Source of the DNA: HGM13006 sp963650135
GTDB lineage: Bacteria; Bacillota; Clostridia; Oscillospirales; Oscillospiraceae
Reading direction: 5' to 3'
Assembly (NCBI GenBank): GCA_963650135.1
Contig: CAVJLG010000065.1
Coordinates: 1-37,720, forward strand
DNA length: 37,720 nt
Every line of letters begins with the position of its first letter. Position 1 is the first letter of the stretch. Positions 24,375-32,318 of the stretch are shown piece by piece. Position numbers and translations under genes: made by a program. Below the pieces are notes generated by a model. That model saw nothing but the letters and a program-made list of their open reading frames with translations. It was not told the DNA's origin and made no database searches.

Positions 24375-24405
24375 GGTGGAGGGCGGAGTGATTTCGCTCT
24401 CCACC
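24375..24405 (+). other. Hairpin between dnaK and dnaJ
   Basis: GGTGGAG (24375-24381) pairs with CTCCACC (24399-24405). No T-tract follows, so it is more likely an mRNA-stability or processing element, or partial attenuator, that sets the dnaK to dnaJ ratio. Confidence 0.45.
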
Positions 24406-24442
24406 TATGGCTGTTTATTCTGGGAAATAACGAGGTGAGATC

Positions 24443-25612
24443 ATGGCAGATACAGAGAAAAGAGATTATTACGAGGTCCTGGGGGTCAGTAAGACCGCCA
24501 GCGACGATGAAATAAAGAAGGCATACCGGAAGCTGGCAAAGAAATACCACCCCGATCTGAACCCCGGCGACAAAGAAGCCGAGGAGAAGTTCAAGGAGGT
24601 AGGCGAGGCCTATGAGGTTCTGTCCGATTCCGATAAGCGCGCCCGCTATGACCAGTACGGCTTTGCCGGGGTAGACCCCAACTATGCCGCAGGCAGTGGC
24701 TTCGGCGGCAGCGGATTTGGCGGCGGCTTCGGCGGCTTCGATGTAGATCTGGGCAGCATTTTCAACGATTTCTTTGGCGGCGGTGCCTCCAGCGGCTCCA
24801 CCCGCAGAAACGGCCCTCGGAAGGGTGAAAATGTCCGTGCCAGCGTTACATTATCCTTCGAAGAGGCTGCATTCGGCTGTGAAAAGGAGGTTACCGCCTC
24901 CCGCATTGAAGAATGCCAGAAGTGTCATGGCACCGGTTCTGCTGACGGCAGCGCACCGGAAACCTGCCCCACCTGCGGCGGCAGCGGCGTAACCCGTACC
25001 GTCCGGCAGACCCCCTTTGGCGCCATGCAGCAGCAGAGCACCTGTACTCGCTGCGGCGGCAGCGGCAAGGTTGTGAAAAACGCCTGCCCCACCTGTCGTG
25101 GTAAGGGCAAAGTCCGGAAGAACAAGAAGATCTCCGTCAAGATTCCCGCAGGTGTGGACAACGGCCAGGCGGTTCGCGTGGCCGGAGAAGGCTCCGTGGG
25201 CACCGGCGGCGGTCCCAAGGGCGACCTGTTGGTAGAGGTCAATGTGCTGCCCCATTCCCTGTTTGAGCGGGACGGCAGCGATGTTCTCTGCGAAATCCCC
25301 ATTACCTTTGTTCAGGCAGCATTGGGCGGCGATTTGGAAGTTCCTACTCTGGACGGCAAGGTACGCTATAACATCCCCGAGGGTACCCAGACCGGCACCA
25401 CCTTCCGGCTGCGGGGCAAGGGCATTCCCGTGGTGGGCTATCAGAACCGCCGGGGCGACCAGTATGTGACCGTTACCATCGAAACCCCCAAGAACCTCAA
25501 CAAAGAGCAGAAAGAGCTGCTGAAAAAGTTTGCCGACGCTTCCGGTGAGGAAACCTACGCCAAGCGCAAGAGCTTTTTTGAAAAGGTCAAGGAAAATTTC
25601 AAGAATATCTGA
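24443..25612 (+). CDS. dnaJ: Chaperone DnaJ (Hsp40)
   Basis: A protein of 389 residues with the full type I layout: J domain (about 5-70, H-P-D at the DnaK contact), a Gly/Phe-rich stretch (about 75-120), four CxxCxGxG zinc repeats (C-Q-K-C-H-G-T-G, C-P-T-C-G-G-S-G, C-T-R-C-G-G-S-G, C-P-T-C-R-G-K-G; about 155-230) and the C-terminal client-binding part. It delivers clients to DnaK and stimulates its ATPase. GAGGTGAG precedes the ATG. It is the last gene of the heat-shock operon. Confidence 0.97.
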   Translation: MADTEKRDYYEVLGVSKTASDDEIKKAYRKLAKKYHPDLNPGDKEAEEKFKEVGEAYEVLSDSDKRARYDQYGFAGVDPNYAAGSGFGGSGFGGGFGGFDVDLGSIFNDFFGGGASSGSTRRNGPRKGENVRASVTLSFEEAAFGCEKEVTASRIEECQKCHGTGSADGSAPETCPTCGGSGVTRTVRQTPFGAMQQQSTCTRCGGSGKVVKNACPTCRGKGKVRKNKKISVKIPAGVDNGQAVRVAGEGSVGTGGGPKGDLLVEVNVLPHSLFERDGSDVLCEIPITFVQAALGGDLEVPTLDGKVRYNIPEGTQTGTTFRLRGKGIPVVGYQNRRGDQYVTVTIETPKNLNKEQKELLKKFADASGEETYAKRKSFFEKVKENFKNI

Positions 25613-25616
25613 TCTT

Positions 25617-25652
25617 ACGGTGCATTACCAATATGTGTAATGCACCGTTTTT
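25617..25652 (+). terminator. Intrinsic terminator of the hrcA-dnaJ operon
   Basis: A perfect 12-base stem (25617-25628 with 25637-25648), 8-base loop, T5. Confidence 0.95.
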
Positions 25653-25724
25653 GATTCTTTGCGCTTTTTGGCTGTTTCGACAATTTTACGACGGATTTCC
25701 ATGAGAATTTTTTTCTTGCATCCC

Positions 25725-25753
25725 TGTACAATCCTGGGGAATCCTGATATAAT
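25725..25753 (+). promoter_or_regulatory. Promoter of the glmU-like/prs/pth operon
   Basis: TGTACA (25725-25730), 17 bases, perfect TATAAT (25748-25753) preceded by TGA, so an extended -10. It is the only strong promoter before prs and pth. Confidence 0.7.
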
Positions 25754-25795
25754 GTTACCATACAAGTTGAATATATCATTTCACAGATTTGGAGC

Positions 25796-27007
25796 GTGAA
25801 TTGTTTGTCTGAGCAATCTGCGATTATTTGTCTGCCCGATGACCGTGACACGACCGGGCTCACGAAGCCACTGATGCTTCAGCCCATGTCCGGAAGTCCC
25901 TTGCTTGCCTGGATGGTTCGTCTGATGCGCGACAGTGGTTACACAAAATTTCTCCTGTCCTGTGACGACGAATTCCGGGATGCGGCACTGGCCTGCTTCC
26001 CGGCTTCTGCTGTCACCACCGCCGGACCTGAGCCCAAGGCTGCCGATCTCCGGGATTTTCTCTCCCAGGCAGAGGATCAGCTGCTGGTGGTCACTGCCCC
26101 GGCGCTGCTGGGCGGACGGGCCCTGGGTGCAGTCAACGACGCCGCCCAGGACGCCGAGGCTGCCAGTATGCTGGAGGGCTGCGGCTGCTACACCGTTTCC
26201 GCTGAATCCATCGCTTCGGTGATGGACGCCGCCAATTTTGACCTGGGTCGTTTTGCCTCGGTTCTGGGCACTGAGCTCACCGAAGCCGACGGTGCTATGG
26301 CCATCTCCGATCCCGGCGCCGTGGCGGATTTTCAAACCATTTTCAAGCGTCTGCGCAACTACTACCTCTATGCCGACGGCGTGGAAATCTGGGATTTCGA
26401 CAACTGCTATGTGGGTCCCTTTGCAGAGGTGGCGTCCGGCGCCGTTTTAATGCCCGGCACCATTTTAAAGGGCAATACCACCGTTGCATCCGGAGCCGTC
26501 ATCGGCCCCAACTCCCTGCTGGAAAATGCAGTGGTGGGTCAGGGTTCCACCGTCAATGCCTCCCAGGTATACGATTCCACCATCGGCGAGCGCACCAACG
26601 TCGGCCCCTTCGCCTATATCCGCCCCAATTGTACCGTTGGGAGCGACATTAAGGTCGGCGACTTTGTTGAGCTCAAAAACTCCACCATTGGCAACGGCAC
26701 CAAGATTTCTCACCTCACCTATGTGGGCGACACCGACCTGGGCGAGCGGATCAATCTTGGCTGCGGCACCGTCACCGTCAACTACGACGGCAAAAACAAA
26801 TACCGCTGCACCGTTGAAGACGACTGCTTCATCGGCTGCAACACCAACATGGTCGCTCCGGTTACCATCGGAAAGGGCAGCTATGTTGCCGCCGGTTCTA
26901 CCATCACCGATAACGTACCTGCCGGTTCCCTGGCCATCGCCCGGGAGCGTCAGACCAACAAGCCCGGTTGGGCAGAACAGCGCCGGAAAGACGGCAAACT
27001 GAAGTAA
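25796..27007 (+). CDS. GlmU-like protein: intact acetyltransferase domain, degenerate uridylyltransferase domain
   Basis: A protein of 403 residues, about 50 shorter than GlmU. The C-terminal left-handed beta-helix (about 200-400) keeps the acetyltransferase residues seen in E. coli GlmU: Arg in Y-I-R-P, Lys in F-V-E-L-K, His and Tyr in S-H-L-T-Y, Asn in I-N-L-G-C-G, N-Y-D-G-K-N-K. The N-terminal half lacks the L-A-A-G-x-G-T-R-M loop, having L-P-D-D-R-D-T-T instead, and lacks the usual G-D-x-P-L and Y-Y-x-T-D motifs. It should acetylate glucosamine-1-phosphate but probably cannot make UDP-GlcNAc. It occupies the glmU place of the conserved glmU-prs-pth-mfd locus. The GTG at 25796 is only one base from GGAG; the TTG at 25805, ten bases away, is the likelier start. 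Confidence 0.88.
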   Translation: MNCLSEQSAIICLPDDRDTTGLTKPLMLQPMSGSPLLAWMVRLMRDSGYTKFLLSCDDEFRDAALACFPASAVTTAGPEPKAADLRDFLSQAEDQLLVVTAPALLGGRALGAVNDAAQDAEAASMLEGCGCYTVSAESIASVMDAANFDLGRFASVLGTELTEADGAMAISDPGAVADFQTIFKRLRNYYLYADGVEIWDFDNCYVGPFAEVASGAVLMPGTILKGNTTVASGAVIGPNSLLENAVVGQGSTVNASQVYDSTIGERTNVGPFAYIRPNCTVGSDIKVGDFVELKNSTIGNGTKISHLTYVGDTDLGERINLGCGTVTVNYDGKNKYRCTVEDDCFIGCNTNMVAPVTIGKGSYVAAGSTITDNVPAGSLAIARERQTNKPGWAEQRRKDGKLK

Positions 27008-27051
27008 GCTCTGGGGGGTCCCCTCCAATAAAGAAAAGAGAGGTATAAAGT

Positions 27052-28011
27052 ATGTATTCTCACAGTAAGGACATCAAGATTTTCTCTGCGAACTCCAACA
27101 AGCCCCTGGCCGAGGCCATTTGCCAGCGTCTTGGCATGCCCATGGGCGACAGCGAAGTGAAAACCTTTGCCGACGGTGAGGTTTCCGTTTCCATCAATGA
27201 AACCGTCCGTGGCTGCGACGTGTTCGTAATCCAGTCCACCTGTAAGCCCGTCAACGACAGCCTCATGGAGCTGCTGATCCTCATCGACGCACTGCGCCGC
27301 GCATCCGCTGCCCGTATCACTGCCGTTATCCCCTACTTTGGTTATGCCCGCCAGGACCGTAAGGCCAAGGCCCGCGATCCCATCTCCGCAAAGCTGGTTG
27401 CAAACCTCATCACCACTGCCGGTGCTGACCGCGTGCTGACCATGGACCTCCATGCCTCTCAGATTCAGGGCTTCTTCGACATTCCCGTGGATAATCTGCT
27501 GGGCAACCCCGTATTCGTCAAATATTATCTGGACAAGTTCCCCGAGGAAGTTCGTGAGAAGATGGTTGTTGTTTCTCCCGACGTTGGTTCCGTTGCCCGC
27601 GCCCGTACCTTCGCACAGAAGGTTGGCATGAGCCTGGCCATCGTAGACAAGCGCCGTCAGAAGGCCAATTCCTGCGAGGTCATGAACATCATCGGCGACG
27701 TTCGTGGCAAGGACTGCATCATCTTCGACGACATGATCGATACTGCCGGTTCCCTGTGCAACGCATGTGCTGCACTCCGCGAGGTTGGCGGTGCCGGCAA
27801 GCTCTATGGCTGCGCAAGCCACGGCGTTCTGTCCGGCCCTGCCCTCCAGCGGATTGAGGACAGCTACTTTGAGGAAATCCGGATTCTCGACACCATTCCC
27901 ATGCCCAAGGGCTACACCGGCGAGAAGATCAAGCAGCTCACCGTTGCCGACATGTTTGCTGAGGCCATCACCCGCATCGACGAGGAAACCTCTATCTCCT
28001 CTCTGTTCTAA
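27052..28011 (+). CDS. prs: Ribose-phosphate pyrophosphokinase (PRPP synthetase)
   Basis: A protein of 319 residues, the usual class I length. It makes PRPP from ribose-5-phosphate and ATP for purine, pyrimidine, histidine and NAD synthesis. Motifs: F-S-A-N-S-N-K-P-L-A-E-A near 10, I-P-Y-F-G-Y-A-R-Q-D-R near 95-105 (ATP/flexible loop), V-L-T-M-D-L-H-A-S-Q-I-Q-G-F-F near 125-140, and the PRPP loop D-D-M-I-D-T-A-G-S near 225. GAGAGG precedes the ATG. The pth start codon overlaps its stop by one base. Confidence 0.97.
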   Translation: MYSHSKDIKIFSANSNKPLAEAICQRLGMPMGDSEVKTFADGEVSVSINETVRGCDVFVIQSTCKPVNDSLMELLILIDALRRASAARITAVIPYFGYARQDRKAKARDPISAKLVANLITTAGADRVLTMDLHASQIQGFFDIPVDNLLGNPVFVKYYLDKFPEEVREKMVVVSPDVGSVARARTFAQKVGMSLAIVDKRRQKANSCEVMNIIGDVRGKDCIIFDDMIDTAGSLCNACAALREVGGAGKLYGCASHGVLSGPALQRIEDSYFEEIRILDTIPMPKGYTGEKIKQLTVADMFAEAITRIDEETSISSLF

Positions 28012-28604
28012 TGCTGCTGCGTTCTTCCTCAGGCTGCGATTTTTTGGTGGTGGGATTGGGCAATCCCGGCAGCAAATATTGGAACACCCGGCATAACGTC
28101 GGCTATGCTGCGCTGGACGCGCTGGCAAAGGACCTGGGCGTCACTGTAGACCGGGTAAAGTTCCAGGGGCTTACCGCCCAGGCCACGCTGGAGGGCCATA
28201 AGCTGCTTCTGCTGAAGCCCACCACCTATATGAACCTCAGCGGTCAGTCCGTACAGGCTGCTGCAAAGTTCTACAAGGTTCCGCCGGATCATATCCTCGT
28301 TTTGTCCGATGATATTTCTCTGGACCCCGGCCGACTGCGTGTCCGCAAGTCCGGTTCCGCCGGTGGGCACAACGGCCTGAAAAGCATCATCGCTTCCATC
28401 GGCTCTCAGGATTTCCCCCGGGTCAAAATCGGCGTCGGCGCAAAGCCCCATCCCGACTATGATCTGGCTGACTGGGTGCTTGGGGTATTCCCCTATGACC
28501 AGCGGGAGGCCATGGACGAAACCTATCGGCGGGCTGCCCAGGCGGCAAAGGTTCTGATTTTGCAGGGTCCCGAGGCTGCCGCCAACCAGTTCAACCGAAA
28601 ATAA
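28011..28604 (+). CDS. pth: Peptidyl-tRNA hydrolase
   Basis: A protein of 197 residues, typical for bacterial Pth. It cleaves peptidyl-tRNA released from stalled ribosomes. Motifs: G-L-G-N-P-G near 15-20, T-R-H-N-V-G (catalytic His near 27), P-T-T-Y-M-N-L-S-G near 70-78, L-S-D-D-I near 100, and S-A-G-G-H-N-G-L-K-S near 118-127. The start overlaps the prs stop as TAATG, so translation is coupled. There is no obvious ribosome binding site of its own. Confidence 0.96.
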   Translation: MLLRSSSGCDFLVVGLGNPGSKYWNTRHNVGYAALDALAKDLGVTVDRVKFQGLTAQATLEGHKLLLLKPTTYMNLSGQSVQAAAKFYKVPPDHILVLSDDISLDPGRLRVRKSGSAGGHNGLKSIIASIGSQDFPRVKIGVGAKPHPDYDLADWVLGVFPYDQREAMDETYRRAAQAAKVLILQGPEAAANQFNRK

Positions 28605-28620
28605 TCATATGTTACACGAA

Positions 28621-28656
28621 GGCTGCATCCTAATTGGTTGCAGCCCTTGTGTGCTT
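28621..28656 (+). terminator. Possible terminator after pth
   Basis: A 7-base stem (28621-28627 with 28639-28645) followed by CTTTCCTC. The T-tract is poor, so read-through into mfd is likely. Confidence 0.45.
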
Positions 28657-28685
28657 TCCTCATATCGTATCAAAAGGAGGCTCCG

Positions 28686-31600
28686 ATGCATCTTCTCAAC
28701 ACATTGCTCAAGGCATTGCCGGAATATCAGGCTCTGAAGGAACACTCGGAGCATAATATTCCCTGCGCCATCACGGGACTGGGGGCCATTCATCGGGCCC
28801 ACATGACCGCCGCCCTCCATCAGGATACCGGGCGAAAAATCCTGGTGGTCTGCCAGGATGACCTTGCCACCGCTCGGATGGCAGAGGAGCTCTCCGGCTT
28901 CCTGGGGGAAAAGCCCCCGGCGCTCCCCACCCGAGAGCTGTGCCTGTTAGGCGGCACCGTATCCCGCGGCTGGGAACAGCATCGTCTGGGCATGCTCTAT
29001 CAGCTGACCCAGGACGGCTATCCGGTGCTCCTGGCCTCTGCTGAAGCCCTGAGTCTGCGTACCATGCCGCCGTCGGTATTGGGCGGCAGCACCATCTCCC
29101 TGGTCACCGGCGGAAGCTACAACTTAGACGAGCTGCTCCAGCGGCTCACTGCCCTTGGCTATCGGCGCAGCACGCTGGTTGAAGGCGTAGGACAGTTTGC
29201 CCTGCGCGGCGGCATTTTGGACGTCTACTCTCCCGCTGCCCCCGGGCCCATCCGTGTGGAATTCTGGGGCGACGAGCTGGATTCCATGGGCTATTTCGAT
29301 GTGACCACCCAGCGCCGTACCGAAAATGTGGATTCCGCCCTGCTGCTCCCCACCGCCGAGGTATTGCCGGAGCTGCATCCCGGCGGTGTTTCCGGCTTGG
29401 CGGACGATATCGACAACCTGCTTGTCCGTCAGCGCCGCAGAAAGCATAAGCACGAGGAGCTGATGGCAACCCTACAGCAGGATGCCGACGCACTGCGGGG
29501 CGGCTCGCTGTTCTCCGCCGCAGACCGCTATGCTGCGCTGATTTATCCGGAGTTTTCCTGCGCCATGGACTATATCACCCCGGAAACCATCGTGATTTTC
29601 TCTGACCGCATGGCCGTGGAACGCACCCTGGACAGCCACCTGGAGGAAATGGGCCAAAGCCTGGACGCTCTGCTGCAAAACGGCACACTGGCAGGGGACC
29701 TCTGCGATTTCTCCAAAAACTTTGACGAGCTGTGCAACATCCGCCGGAACAACTGCGTCATTTATATGGATAACTTTTTATCCGCCGCATTTCCGGAAAG
29801 CCTGCCCCCGAAGGAGCTGCTCTCCGTTACGGTGAAACAGCTTCCGTCCTATGGCGGCAGTCTGGACACTGCGGTCAGCGATCTTGCCCATTATCAGTCT
29901 ACCGGCTTTGGCGTTTTGGTGCTCTGCGGTGCCAGGCATCGGGCCGAGCTGTTGTTGGAAAGTCTGGAGGCCCGGGGCTTAACCGCCCAGCTGTGCTTCC
30001 CGCTGGTATCGCTGCCCCAGCCCGGTCAGGTGCTGCTCACCGAGGGTTCCCTTGCCTCCGGCATGGAATACCCCTCTCTGAAAATCGCCATTCTCACCGA
30101 GGGGCAGATCACCGCTGTGCCACGAAAGCGGCCCATACGGAAGAAAAAGAAGTCCAGCACCAACCGGCAAAAGCTCAACGCCTTTACCGATCTTTCCCCC
30201 GGCGATCTGGTGGTCCACGAGGCCCACGGGATTGGTCGCTTCTGCGGCGTGGAGCAGATGAAGCTCAGCGGCGTAGTCAAGGACTATATCAAAATCGCCT
30301 ACCAGGGCACCGATGTGCTCTATGTCCCCGCCACACAGCTGGACATGGTGGCCAAGTATATCGGCGGCGGCGAGGACAGCAACGTGCGTCTGAGCCGGCT
30401 GGGCGGCGACACCTGGGAAAAGACCAAGAAAAAGGCCAAAGCAGCCGCGCAGGATCTGGCCGACGGGCTGATTCAGCTCTATGCCCAGCGGAAGCGGCTG
30501 CCGGGCTATGCCTTCTCGCCGGATTGCCCCTGGCAGGCGGAATTTGAAGACAGCTTTCCCTATGCAGAAACCGACGATCAGCTCCGCTGTATTGATGAAA
30601 TCAAGGCGGATATGGAGTCGCCCACCCCTATGGATCGGCTGCTCTGCGGCGACGTTGGCTTCGGCAAAACAGAGGTAGCATTGCGGGCTGCCATGAAGTG
30701 CATTATGGACGGCAAGCAGTGTGCCATTCTGGTGCCCACCACCGTTCTGGCACAGCAGCACTATGTCACCGCCAAGCAGCGTTTTTCCGGCTTCCCGGTG
30801 AACATCGATGTGCTGTCCCGGTTCCGTTCCTCCGCCCAGCAGCGGGCAACCCTCCACGCCATGGCAGAGGGCACGGTAGACCTGATTGTTGGCACCCATA
30901 AGCTGCTGCAAAAAAGCGTCCGATTCAAAAACCTCGGGCTTTTGATTGTGGACGAGGAGCAGCGGTTCGGCGTCACCCATAAAGAGCGGCTCAAGGAGCT
31001 GGCCCGGGGCGTGGACACCTTAACGCTATCCGCAACCCCCATCCCCCGGACACTGAATATGGCCCTTAGCGGCCTGCGGGACCTTTCTACCATTGAAGAG
31101 CCCCCCTCGGACCGCTATCCGGTGCAAACCTATGTCATTGAGCACGATTATGATATTCTGGCCAATGCCATTCGCCGGGAAATTGGCCGTGGCGGACAGG
31201 TTTACTACCTCCACAACCGCGTGGATTCCATTCAGCAGGAAACGGCTCGGCTGCAAAAGAAGCTTCCGGAGGTTGCTTTTGGCATTGCCCACGGCAAAAT
31301 GAACGAAGAGGAGCTTAGCGATGTGATGCAGCAGATGGCCGATGGCGACATTCAGGTCATGGTCTGCACCACCATCATCGAAACCGGCATCGACATTCCC
31401 AATGTCAACACCCTGATTATTGAGGATGCCGACAAGCTGGGATTGGCGCAGCTCCATCAGCTTCGAGGCCGTGTGGGACGCAGCAACCGCCACGCCTATG
31501 CCTATCTGACCTTCCGTCGGGGCAAAGTGCTGTCGGAAATTGCAGAAAAACGACTGGGGGCCATTCGAGAGTTTGCAGAGTTCGGCTCCGGCTTTAAAAT

Positions 31601-32222
31601 CGCCATGCAGGACCTTGAAATTCGCGGCGCCGGTAATCTATTGGGTGCAGAACAGTCCGGCCACATGGTTTCCGTGGGCTATGACATGTATCTGCGCCTG
31701 CTGGAGGAGGCCGTACTGGAGAAAAAGGGCGAGGCCCCGGCAGAGGACAAAACCTGCTCGGCGGACCTCAACGTCTCTGCCAACATTCCGGAGAACTATG
31801 TTTCCTCCGGCGAGCAGCGGATGGATCTCTATCGCCGCATTGCCTCCATCCGTCAGGAAACCGATGCCGATGATGTGCTGGACGAGCTCATTGACCGCTA
31901 TGGCGAGCCGCCAAAGCCGGTCATCGCATTGGTCAATATCGCACTGCTTCGTTCTCGGGCCGCAGCCCTGGGCATTCAGGATATCACCCAGAAGGGGAAA
32001 AACATTCTGTTTACCCTGCGCAGCATCGACTTTGGCGCGGTCAGCGGAATCTGTGCCGATCCGGTGCTGAAAAAACGGGTGCTGTTTTCTGCGGGCGACA
32101 GTCCCAAGCTGACCCTTTCCCTGGTCAGCGGCGAAGATCCCTTGAAGGTATCGGAGCAGTTTATCCGAAAATATGCGGAATTCCACGAGGTTTTGCCCCA
32201 AGACGACAAGACCTCCGGCTGA
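28686..32222 (+). CDS. mfd: Transcription-repair coupling factor Mfd
   Basis: A protein of 1178 residues, near the usual 1150-1180. It removes RNA polymerase stalled at DNA damage and recruits UvrA. Domains in order: UvrB-like N-terminal part (about 1-340), RNA-polymerase-interacting CarD-like domain (about 490-570, near D-L-V-V-H-E-A-H-G-I-G-R-F), helicase core with Walker A G-D-V-G-F-G-K-T-E near 660, D-E-E-Q near 755, S-A-T-P-I-P-R-T near 785, and G-R-V-G-R-S near 930, then the C-terminal relay. I chose the ATG at 28686, which follows AAAGGAGG by 5 bases; the longer frame to 28638 lacks a site. It completes the glmU-prs-pth-mfd synteny. Confidence 0.97.
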   Translation: MHLLNTLLKALPEYQALKEHSEHNIPCAITGLGAIHRAHMTAALHQDTGRKILVVCQDDLATARMAEELSGFLGEKPPALPTRELCLLGGTVSRGWEQHRLGMLYQLTQDGYPVLLASAEALSLRTMPPSVLGGSTISLVTGGSYNLDELLQRLTALGYRRSTLVEGVGQFALRGGILDVYSPAAPGPIRVEFWGDELDSMGYFDVTTQRRTENVDSALLLPTAEVLPELHPGGVSGLADDIDNLLVRQRRRKHKHEELMATLQQDADALRGGSLFSAADRYAALIYPEFSCAMDYITPETIVIFSDRMAVERTLDSHLEEMGQSLDALLQNGTLAGDLCDFSKNFDELCNIRRNNCVIYMDNFLSAAFPESLPPKELLSVTVKQLPSYGGSLDTAVSDLAHYQSTGFGVLVLCGARHRAELLLESLEARGLTAQLCFPLVSLPQPGQVLLTEGSLASGMEYPSLKIAILTEGQITAVPRKRPIRKKKKSSTNRQKLNAFTDLSPGDLVVHEAHGIGRFCGVEQMKLSGVVKDYIKIAYQGTDVLYVPATQLDMVAKYIGGGEDSNVRLSRLGGDTWEKTKKKAKAAAQDLADGLIQLYAQRKRLPGYAFSPDCPWQAEFEDSFPYAETDDQLRCIDEIKADMESPTPMDRLLCGDVGFGKTEVALRAAMKCIMDGKQCAILVPTTVLAQQHYVTAKQRFSGFPVNIDVLSRFRSSAQQRATLHAMAEGTVDLIVGTHKLLQKSVRFKNLGLLIVDEEQRFGVTHKERLKELARGVDTLTLSATPIPRTLNMALSGLRDLSTIEEPPSDRYPVQTYVIEHDYDILANAIRREIGRGGQVYYLHNRVDSIQQETARLQKKLPEVAFGIAHGKMNEEELSDVMQQMADGDIQVMVCTTIIETGIDIPNVNTLIIEDADKLGLAQLHQLRGRVGRSNRHAYAYLTFRRGKVLSEIAEKRLGAIREFAEFGSGFKIAMQDLEIRGAGNLLGAEQSGHMVSVGYDMYLRLLEEAVLEKKGEAPAEDKTCSADLNVSANIPENYVSSGEQRMDLYRRIASIRQETDADDVLDELIDRYGEPPKPVIALVNIALLRSRAAALGIQDITQKGKNILFTLRSIDFGAVSGICADPVLKKRVLFSAGDSPKLTLSLVSGEDPLKVSEQFIRKYAEFHEVLPQDDKTSG

Positions 32223-32249
32223 TCCCGCAGCATACCCAAAAATTCGAGA

Positions 32250-32278
32250 TTGCAAATATACCGAAAACACGGTATAAT
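32250..32278 (+). promoter_or_regulatory. Promoter of the VanW-family gene, overlapped by a palindrome
   Basis: TTGCAA (32250-32255), 17 bases, perfect TATAAT (32273-32278). TATACCG (32257-32263) and CGGTATA (32270-32276) form a perfect inverted repeat that covers the spacer and -10, a classic repressor position. Confidence 0.65.
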
Positions 32279-32290
32279 GGCATAAAATAC

Positions 32291-32309
32291 GGCAGATTGA
32301 CCATCTGCC
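32291..32309 (+). other. Hairpin in the leader of the VanW-family gene
   Basis: A perfect 7-base stem (32291-32297 with 32303-32309) and 5-base loop, just before the ribosome binding site. Confidence 0.5.
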
Positions 32310-32318
32310 CCAAGTAAG

